DNA of 12,332 bases from Lentisphaeria bacterium UBA1784 (GTDB lineage Bacteria > Verrucomicrobiota > Lentisphaeria > Victivallales > Victivallaceae). Made by a program: the position numbers and the translations under genes. Shown here one piece after another: positions 7,386-12,332 of this stretch. The notes beneath the pieces are model-generated. The model was not told where the DNA came from, did not search any database, and worked only from the letters and a program-made list of their open reading frames with translations. The stretch's first letter is position 1. Each line of letters opens with the position of its first letter. The stretch covers positions 1 to 12,332 of the forward strand of contig DCGG01000096.1 in NCBI GenBank assembly GCA_002315455.1, in the 5' to 3' direction.

Positions 7386-7960
7386 TGGCGAACCCGTCGT
7401 TTCACGGCGCATCCCTCTGGGTGAAAGGGACGGCACTGGCGGCGCTGGCGGCGCTGATCGCCTCGCTTCTCTGCGGACGGCCGCTGAACGACTGGTTTGT
7501 GGATGATACCCGTTTTTCCGGGGAGATCAGGGCCGCTGCGGAACGGCACGGCGTGGATCCTCAGCTGGTCCGGGCGCTGATCTTTCAGGAGACCCGCTTC
7601 CGTCCCTTTCGGAGGGGGCGCAAGGGCGAGATCGGTCTGATGCAGGTCCTGCCGGAAGGTTCGGCGGCGGATTGGGCGCGGGTCCACAAGCGGAAGGTCC
7701 CCGGAACGGATGCGTTGTTCGTCCCGGAGATGAATTTGGAGATTGGCTGTTGGTACCTCTCCCGGGCGCTCCGACGCTGGAAGGAGTATGACCACGGTTT
7801 GGAGTTGGCATTGGCACAGTACAACGCGGGTTTGCGGCGGGCCTCCCGGTGGAAACCGGATGACCTCCGCGGCGAGGTCCTGGATCGGATCGACATCCCC
7901 AGCACCCGCTCCTACGTCAGGAATATCTGTAGCCGGTATCGGAGATATTTGAAGAAATGA
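7385..7960 (+). CDS. Small membrane-anchored lytic transglycosylase (SLT domain)
   Basis: Lytic transglycosylases cleave the glycan strands of peptidoglycan to make 1,6-anhydro ends. The 191-residue protein has one hydrophobic N-terminal segment (about 11-30), then a minimal SLT domain (about 45-185). Motifs come in family order: catalytic glutamate E69 in IFQETRF, GLMQVLP (84-90), and the ALAQYNAG block near 145. The position of the hydrophobic segment suggests a signal anchor with the enzyme outside the inner membrane. The cysteine at 30 (SLLCG) fits a lipobox poorly, so a lipoprotein is not favoured. It is short for the family, with no LysM or helical ring domain. An in-frame GTG just upstream (7382) is possible, but ATG 7385 gives the TGATG coupling. 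The end overlaps the DUF3047 gene by four bases. Confidence 0.88.
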   Translation: MANPSFHGASLWVKGTALAALAALIASLLCGRPLNDWFVDDTRFSGEIRAAAERHGVDPQLVRALIFQETRFRPFRRGRKGEIGLMQVLPEGSAADWARVHKRKVPGTDALFVPEMNLEIGCWYLSRALRRWKEYDHGLELALAQYNAGLRRASRWKPDDLRGEVLDRIDIPSTRSYVRNICSRYRRYLKK

Positions 7961-8670
7961 AAAAAATGCTGACGGTCCTGTTCCTGATGCTCTTCGCATT
8001 GACGGGAGCCGCGCAGAAGGGGAAACCAGTCTTCCGCTGCGACTTCTCCGAAGATGACGAATTGGAGCAACGCTGGCGTTTTCATGCCGGCATCTTCGGG
8101 GTCAAGCGGACCCGGTTCACCATTGATCAGGAGAGTTCCGCCGAGAACGGACGGATCCTTGCGGTGGAAGCCAATCGGGCCACCGGCGCCATGGTTTCCA
8201 TGCCCCGGCAGGTGGACCTGAAGAAGGCCCCCTATCTGCACTGGCGCTGGCGGATCATCCGGCCCATCCGGATCCGGCAGGAGGGCGTGGAGCCGGACGA
8301 TCAGGCCGCGGTCCTCTACGTCGGCGACGGCAGCACCATCGGGAAACGGGCCATCGCCTACCGCTGGGAGAATCTCACGCCTTTCGGCAAGACCGGATAT
8401 CTGAAATACGGCATGGGCATCCTGCGGGTCCGCTACGTCTGCATCCGCAATCAGGAGACCCCCTGCGGCGAATGGGTCGAGGAGGAGCGCAACGTCTATC
8501 AGGACTTCATGGACGCCTTTCAGGAACCCCCCAATGCCGTTTTCGTCATCTCCATCGGTGCCAACAGCCAGCACGCCCGGTGTTCCACCCGGGTGGAGAT
8601 CGACTACATTGAGTTCAATGAAAAGCCGGTGATGGCCTCCACGCCCGCGGCTCCACGGTTGTTCCAATGA
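7957..8670 (+). CDS. Secreted DUF3047 protein
   Basis: A 237-residue protein with signal peptide MKKMLTVLFLMLFALTGAAQ, so it is probably periplasmic. The body matches my memory of the DUF3047 pattern: LHWRWRI (94-100), DDQAAVLYV (114-122), IAYRWEN (133-139), WVEEERNVYQDF (173-184) and a closing VEIDYIEF (213-220). The fold looks like a beta-sandwich with many aromatic residues. No biochemical role is established for the family that I know of. Both ends are coupled by ATGA four-base overlaps, to the transglycosylase before it and rsmB after it. GGAGAT (7941-7946) may serve as ribosome site, 10 bases before the ATG. The context hints at a cell-envelope role, but this is only association. Confidence 0.8.
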   Translation: MKKMLTVLFLMLFALTGAAQKGKPVFRCDFSEDDELEQRWRFHAGIFGVKRTRFTIDQESSAENGRILAVEANRATGAMVSMPRQVDLKKAPYLHWRWRIIRPIRIRQEGVEPDDQAAVLYVGDGSTIGKRAIAYRWENLTPFGKTGYLKYGMGILRVRYVCIRNQETPCGEWVEEERNVYQDFMDAFQEPPNAVFVISIGANSQHARCSTRVEIDYIEFNEKPVMASTPAAPRLFQ

Positions 8671-10013
8671 GAGAAGGTCAGGAGCACGCTCTCCGCCGGG
8701 AGGCCGCTGCGCCCCGGAGTTCCTCCCGTTTGCGGATCATGTCCGAAGCCGCAGGGGAGGTTCTGCGGCGGCTCTTTGCGGAAAAGATGCCTGCAGACCG
8801 CACGCTCGGAGATTTCTTCCGTACCCACCGCCAGTGCGGTTCCAGGGACCGCGCCGCCATCTCCCGGGGAGTTTACGCGCTGCTGCGCTACTGGGGCTGG
8901 TGGCGCCGGATCTTCGACCGGAAACTGCTCGTGGAGGTGGAATCCGGCTCCGGAGGGCTCTACCACCGGGAAGTCCGGAGCCTGCTGTGGGCCGCGCTCT
9001 TCACCGAGGGCGGATACGATCCGGAGGAACTGGAACGCTTCCGCGGCGAACTGGAACTGCCCCGTCCGTCCTCCGGAGACTCCATTCTGGACCGCGGCCG
9101 AAACCTCTTCCGGGCGTGGGGCGTGGAGCGGATGCCCGGATTCGCCGACCTGATCCCGGAGGCCCTGCGGGACGCTCTGCCGGACGAGGAAGGATTCCGG
9201 GAGCGCTTTTCCGAAGGATTGAGCCGGCGTCCTCCCCTGTGGCTCCGGATGCAGAAGGAACCGGAGGCCGCCCTCGCCGAACTGAAGCGTTCCGGAGCGG
9301 CATGGGAGGAGCATCCCGTTTTGAAGGACGCCGTGGCGGTCACCGGAAGATTGGACCTCCGCGGTTTGGAGAGTTTCCGCTGTGGCCGCATCGAAGTGCA
9401 GGACCTCGCCAGCCAGTGCATCGGCAGGATCGCCGCCCCCCGCAAGGGTGAACGGTGGTTCGATCCCTGCGCAGGGGCGGGAGGCAAGACGCTTCAACTG
9501 GCTTCGCTTATGGAAGGAAAGGGGACCGTGGCCGCCGGAGACGTCCGGGAGTCCGCGCTGGAGGAACTGCGCCAGCGGGTGCGCCGGGCCGGATTCCAGA
9601 ACGTCACTTGCCGCCTCCACGATGGGCATCCTCACCGGGGGATGCATTCCTGCGACGGCGTGCTGGTGGATGCTCCCTGCAGCGGTTCCGGGGTGTGGCG
9701 CCGCAGTCCCGGGAACCAGTGGCACCTGACGCCGGAGGCGGTGGAGGAGTTCGCCCGGCGTCAACTGGAGATATTGCGTCATTTTTCATCGGTGGTGCGC
9801 CCGGGGGGGACGCTGGTCTATGCCACCTGTTCGGTCTTTCCCCGGGAGAATGAGGAGGTGGTCCGGGCCTTTCTTGTGGCGGAGCCGCAGTTCGTGCTGG
9901 ACCCCTTTGCAAGCCCCCTCGAACCCGGCCGCATGATGCCCGGGATGATGCGGATATCTCCCGCCGACGGGGATACCATGTTCGCCGCGCGGATGCGCCG
10001 CAGAGCGGAGTGA
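8667..10013 (+). CDS. rsmB: 16S rRNA m5C methyltransferase RsmB (Sun/NOL1 family)
   Basis: RsmB puts a 5-methyl group on C967 (E. coli numbering) of 16S rRNA, using S-adenosylmethionine. The 448-residue protein has an N-terminal NusB-like helical domain (about 25-165) and a C-terminal Rossmann methyltransferase domain. Visible marks are the SAM loop DPCAGAGGKT (266-275), the acidic GDVRE (291-295), and the two cysteines of the m5C mechanism: C338 in DAPCSGSG and C388 in YATCSVFP. Typical homologues begin near SEAAGEVLRRL, so an internal ATG at 8739 is an alternative start. ATG 8667 is preferred because it forms an ATGA overlap with the preceding stop, and no ribosome site precedes 8739. The extra 24 residues are basic and low in complexity. 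Other m5C paralogues (RsmF, NSUN-like) are less likely because the NusB domain is present. Confidence 0.9.
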   Translation: MREGQEHALRREAAAPRSSSRLRIMSEAAGEVLRRLFAEKMPADRTLGDFFRTHRQCGSRDRAAISRGVYALLRYWGWWRRIFDRKLLVEVESGSGGLYHREVRSLLWAALFTEGGYDPEELERFRGELELPRPSSGDSILDRGRNLFRAWGVERMPGFADLIPEALRDALPDEEGFRERFSEGLSRRPPLWLRMQKEPEAALAELKRSGAAWEEHPVLKDAVAVTGRLDLRGLESFRCGRIEVQDLASQCIGRIAAPRKGERWFDPCAGAGGKTLQLASLMEGKGTVAAGDVRESALEELRQRVRRAGFQNVTCRLHDGHPHRGMHSCDGVLVDAPCSGSGVWRRSPGNQWHLTPEAVEEFARRQLEILRHFSSVVRPGGTLVYATCSVFPRENEEVVRAFLVAEPQFVLDPFASPLEPGRMMPGMMRISPADGDTMFAARMRRRAE

Positions 10014-10031
10014 AGGAGCGTGCATTTCCCG

Positions 10032-10514
10032 ATGAAACCCTTCAACATCGTCCTTTGCGAGCCGGAGATCCCCCAGAATACCGGGACTATCGGACGGCTC
10101 GCCGTTTCCACCAATACCCGTCTCCACCTGATCGAGCCGCTGGGCTTCCTGCTGGACGAGAAGCACCTGAAGCGGGCCGGCATGGACTACTGGCAGTATC
10201 TGGATCTGCACGTCTATCCGGACTGGGAGGCGTTTCTGCGGCAGAATCCGGGCGCCCGGATGACCTTCTTCTCCACTCACGCCGAAGTCAGCTACTTCGA
10301 CGAAACGTATCAGGAGGGGGATTATCTGGTCTTCGGCCGGGAATCCGCCGGATTGACTCCGGAGATGTACGCGCGGTACCATGACCGGCTCCGCCTGATC
10401 CCTATGCCGGGTGAGTTCCACCGGAGCCTGAACCTCGCCAACAGCGCCTCCATCGTCCTCTACGAAGCCATGCGCCAGACCCGTTCCCTGTGGGATCTCC
10501 CCGACGGGCGTTGA
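10032..10514 (+). CDS. trmL: tRNA (cytidine/uridine-34 2'-O)-methyltransferase TrmL
   Basis: TrmL is a small SPOUT-fold enzyme that methylates the ribose of the wobble base 34 in certain leucine tRNAs. The 160 residues match the E. coli length (157). The three SPOUT blocks are all present: EPEIPQNTGTIGRL (10-23), FGRESAGL (101-108) and RSLNLANSASIVLYEA (131-146), which form the knotted SAM pocket. LHLIEPLGF and RAGMDYW are also family signatures. A GTG at 10020 would give 164 residues but lies only one base after AAGGAG (10013-10018). ATG 10032 fits the homologues, though its 13-base spacing is long. It follows rsmB by 18 bases, so translation and RNA-modification genes sit together. No clear terminator is seen in the 37 bases before the convergent gene. 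Confidence 0.93.
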   Translation: MKPFNIVLCEPEIPQNTGTIGRLAVSTNTRLHLIEPLGFLLDEKHLKRAGMDYWQYLDLHVYPDWEAFLRQNPGARMTFFSTHAEVSYFDETYQEGDYLVFGRESAGLTPEMYARYHDRLRLIPMPGEFHRSLNLANSASIVLYEAMRQTRSLWDLPDGR

Positions 10515-10551
10515 GAAAACGCAGGGGACCGGGGATTTCCTTCGGGGGGCG

Positions 10552-12294
10552 TCAGTGTTTGACGGGGAACTCCGTCTTTTCCAACACTTCGCCCTTGGCG
10601 TTTTTTGCGGTGACGGTGATTTTTTCCGTCGCGGCGGTCACGTCCAGAAGTCCGCAGAAGTCGTTGGCCACCACCGGGAAGACCGTTCTGCGCAGGGGCG
10701 TGCCGGGGGCGTCCTTGGGATGGGGGATGAAGGAGGAGTCCGCCTTCACCTTAAAATACCCATGGCGGTGTCCCGCCAGCATCAGGTCGATGCGCCGCTC
10801 CGGAGCGGTCTCCGTCAGCAGATCCCCGAGGATTCCCGGGATGTACTGTTCGCCCACGATGACCTTGTCATCCCGCCGTTCCCGCGCGCAGGGGATGTGG
10901 GAGAGGACGATGCGCACCTTCGCTTCCCGATAGGCCTTCGAACGGCTCAACTCCTGCACCCACTTGCGCTCCTCATCAAGATACCGGAGGAAGGTGTCGT
11001 CGATGTCGCCGTTCTCGCCGGTGTCCAGCACGAGGAAGAGCGCCGGACCATGACGGAAGGCGAAGTACCCCCGGGTGGGGTCCGGTCCCAGCATGTCGAA
11101 GTAGATACCGGTGCCGCGGCCGACGTATTCGTGATTGCCCCGGGTATAGACGAGAGGGGTGCGGGTCTGCCGGAGGATGGTATCCAGAAGATAATAGTAG
11201 GAATCCCTCGCCCAACTGGCGGTCTGCATATCCCCCAGAAGGACGAAGAAATCGGAAGCCTGCACCTCCGGCGTGGAAGCGATGGCCTTCAGTTCCGCGA
11301 GGTGCATGTGGATGTCCGACGTCAGCGTGAAGCGGATGCTTTTCTGCGGGTCGACGGAGAGGGTCCTGAAGGAGTAGGTTCCGTTCTCCGGAAGGGTGAT
11401 CCCGGCGGGGTCTCCGGGGAAGAGCGTGCGGATGCGGTATTCGTATTGTGTATCCGGTTCCAGACCGGTGAAGCGGTGCCGGTGGAGCATTTTATCCCGC
11501 CGGACGACGCCGACCGCCACGTCCACTGGGATGGTGCGGAAGGTTTTTTCTCCTGCCTTGCGCAGTTCCACTTCGGCACCGGCGGGGCCGGCTGACTCCC
11601 ACGCCACGTCTATGGTGCAGGGAGTGGGATTGCAGGTCCACGGACCGTGGGTGACGGTTTCGGGGGCTGGCGCTTCCATTTTCAGCGTGCCGTAACGGGA
11701 CATGGTGTGAAACCAGCTGGGCATGGGGACCCAGGTATCCATGCGGCCCTCGCCCTTCTGCCGCGCCCGGGTGAAGCAGAGGTTGAAGCGCACGGAATCC
11801 CCGTTGAGGATCATTTTTTCCAAGGGGTACTCCGCCTCGAAGGACCAGCTTTTCTCCGAGAGTCTGACGGCGGACGTCCATTCGTTTTCGGTGAGGAGTT
11901 CGTTGTAGCGTCTGCCGTTGGCGAAGACCATGGTGTGGATGACCCACTGCCTGGGCTCGAAGTTCCCGAAGAAGATCTCCACGAAGTCGCTTTTTTTCGG
12001 GGAGGCGAAGACGCCCTCCGGCCGCTGGACCGTTACGGCGAGGTAAAGTTTGTCGGCCGTGCGGAAGATGCGGGCGTCGGCCTTCAGATCGGAATCGTAC
12101 CCGACGCCGCCCTGATTCTTGCGGACGTAGAAGCCGGAGATGACGCTTGCGCGCTGCCAGACGGCTTCGTCGGGGACGCCGTCCACGGTGATTTTTGCGT
12201 AGGGGTAGCAGGGCGCGCTGACGATCTTGCCGGCGAAGGCTCCGGACGCCGCGAAAAAGACCAGCGGCAACAACAGAAGGGAGAGAGAACGCAT
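10552..12294 (-). CDS. Secreted CBM9-like / FN3-like / metallophosphoesterase protein
   Basis: A 580-residue exported protein with three parts after a signal peptide (MRSLSLLLLPLVFFAASGAFA). Residues about 30-205 look like a CBM9-type sugar-binding or DOMON-like sandwich (ITVDGVPDEAVWQ, SDFVEIFFG, WSFEAEYPLEKM). Residues about 215-315 resemble the FN3-like N-terminal domain of purple acid phosphatases (HRHRFTGLEPDTQYEYRIRT). Residues about 320-550 are a calcineurin-like phosphoesterase with its metal ligands in order: D327 and H329 (SDIH), D355 (GDMQ), N387 and H388 (GNHEY), H466 (LSHIP), H509 and H511 (AGHRHG). The iron-binding tyrosine of true purple acid phosphatases is not evident, so a Mn/Zn-type phosphoesterase is likelier. 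The substrate is unknown. A glycan-bound or extracellular phosphate ester is plausible. GGAGG six bases before the ATG fixes the start. It is transcribed toward trmL. Confidence 0.88.
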   Translation of the reverse strand: MRSLSLLLLPLVFFAASGAFAGKIVSAPCYPYAKITVDGVPDEAVWQRASVISGFYVRKNQGGVGYDSDLKADARIFRTADKLYLAVTVQRPEGVFASPKKSDFVEIFFGNFEPRQWVIHTMVFANGRRYNELLTENEWTSAVRLSEKSWSFEAEYPLEKMILNGDSVRFNLCFTRARQKGEGRMDTWVPMPSWFHTMSRYGTLKMEAPAPETVTHGPWTCNPTPCTIDVAWESAGPAGAEVELRKAGEKTFRTIPVDVAVGVVRRDKMLHRHRFTGLEPDTQYEYRIRTLFPGDPAGITLPENGTYSFRTLSVDPQKSIRFTLTSDIHMHLAELKAIASTPEVQASDFFVLLGDMQTASWARDSYYYLLDTILRQTRTPLVYTRGNHEYVGRGTGIYFDMLGPDPTRGYFAFRHGPALFLVLDTGENGDIDDTFLRYLDEERKWVQELSRSKAYREAKVRIVLSHIPCARERRDDKVIVGEQYIPGILGDLLTETAPERRIDLMLAGHRHGYFKVKADSSFIPHPKDAPGTPLRRTVFPVVANDFCGLLDVTAATEKITVTAKNAKGEVLEKTEFPVKH

Positions 12295-12300
12295 AAGTGA

Positions 12301-12305
12301 CCTCC
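12301..12305 (-). promoter_or_regulatory. Strong ribosome binding site of the phosphoesterase gene
   Basis: On the minus strand this reads GGAGG, six bases before the ATG at 12294. It is a canonical Shine-Dalgarno sequence and contrasts with its absence at all three genes at the left end. Confidence 0.75.
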
Positions 12306-12322
12306 GGATCAGTACTGTCCGG
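12304..12322 (-). promoter_or_regulatory. Imperfect palindrome overlapping the ribosome site
   Basis: CCGGA and TCCGG arms flank the perfect 8-base palindrome CAGTACTG, with one unpaired base (12309). The element overlaps two bases of the ribosome site of the minus-strand gene. It could be an operator or an RNA hairpin that limits ribosome access. The window ends too soon to see the promoter. Confidence 0.35.
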
Positions 12323-12332
12323 TAAAATTTAC

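Noticed and set aside
4518..7436. A 972-codon open frame on the minus strand opposite aspS and the next gene
   Set aside because: It lies antisense to well-supported genes. Such long frames are expected when plus-strand codons nearly all end in G or C. The translation is rich in His, Gly, Glu and Leu and has no recognisable domain.
7442..7474. Lipoprotein signal in the transglycosylase (SLLC)
   Set aside because: The residues before the cysteine do not fit the lipobox: leucine rather than a small residue at -1. A signal anchor explains the hydrophobic stretch better.
10508..10522. Hairpin GCGTT-GAGAA-AACGC at the trmL stop as a terminator
   Set aside because: The stem is only five base pairs and no T-run follows on either strand. 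No other convincing terminator was found in the short convergent gap.
10552..12294. Naming the minus-strand gene a purple acid phosphatase
   Set aside because: The FN3-like domain suggests it, but the core has Asp-x-His and Gly-Asp-Met-Gln without the iron-binding tyrosine. A general metallophosphoesterase call is safer.

Overview
The window looks like two different bacterial genomes joined inside one gene. Positions 1 to about 3,050 have the hallmarks of Bacteroidetes: moderate GC, an AT-rich leader with a good TTTG-N20-TAnnTTTG promoter, and three tightly packed genes with no Shine-Dalgarno sequences. From about 3,054 to the end the DNA is GC-rich with strongly C/G-ending codons. Several genes there have clear AGGAG/GGAGG ribosome sites, and the one promoter candidate is of the sigma-70 type. 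Gene content on the right (AspRS, RsmB, TrmL, DUF3047, and a CBM9-like/FN3/metallophosphoesterase protein) would fit a gut member of the PVC group such as Lentisphaerae (Victivallis-like). That placement is an inference from style, not from a search.

Left region (1-4394). A 265-base leader carries a promoter, a 15-base direct repeat and a 7-bp inverted repeat. It drives a three-gene operon: a DapA/NanA-family aldolase, an SSS-family sodium symporter resembling the sialic acid transporter SiaT, and L-fucose isomerase (FucI). The set suggests uptake and breakdown of host-glycan sugars such as sialic acid or fucose, but the other enzymes of either pathway are not in the window. The fucI frame is intact, yet its base composition changes sharply near codon 140, in a conserved stretch of the protein. 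A strong intrinsic terminator follows fucI.

Middle region (4395-10514). After a candidate promoter comes a six-gene plus-strand run: aspS, a secreted protein of unknown function, a short membrane-anchored lytic transglycosylase, a secreted DUF3047 protein, rsmB and trmL. From the unknown protein to rsmB the genes overlap by 1 to 4 bases (TGATG or ATGA), so they are probably one operon mixing translation and RNA-modification genes with cell-envelope genes. The AspRS has His31, the mark of non-discriminating enzymes, which predicts a GatCAB transamidation route in the same genome.

Right end (10552-12332). A convergent minus-strand gene encodes a secreted three-domain protein: a CBM9-like domain, an FN3-like purple-acid-phosphatase N domain and a calcineurin-like phosphoesterase. 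It has a strong ribosome site overlapped by an imperfect palindrome. I saw no rRNA, CRISPR array or complete insertion sequence, and noticed no tRNA.

The most important point for a reader is the junction in fucI. It is either a metagenome assembly chimera at a conserved gene or a real intragenic recombination after transfer. Nothing should be inferred about linkage of the left operon to the right genes until this is settled.
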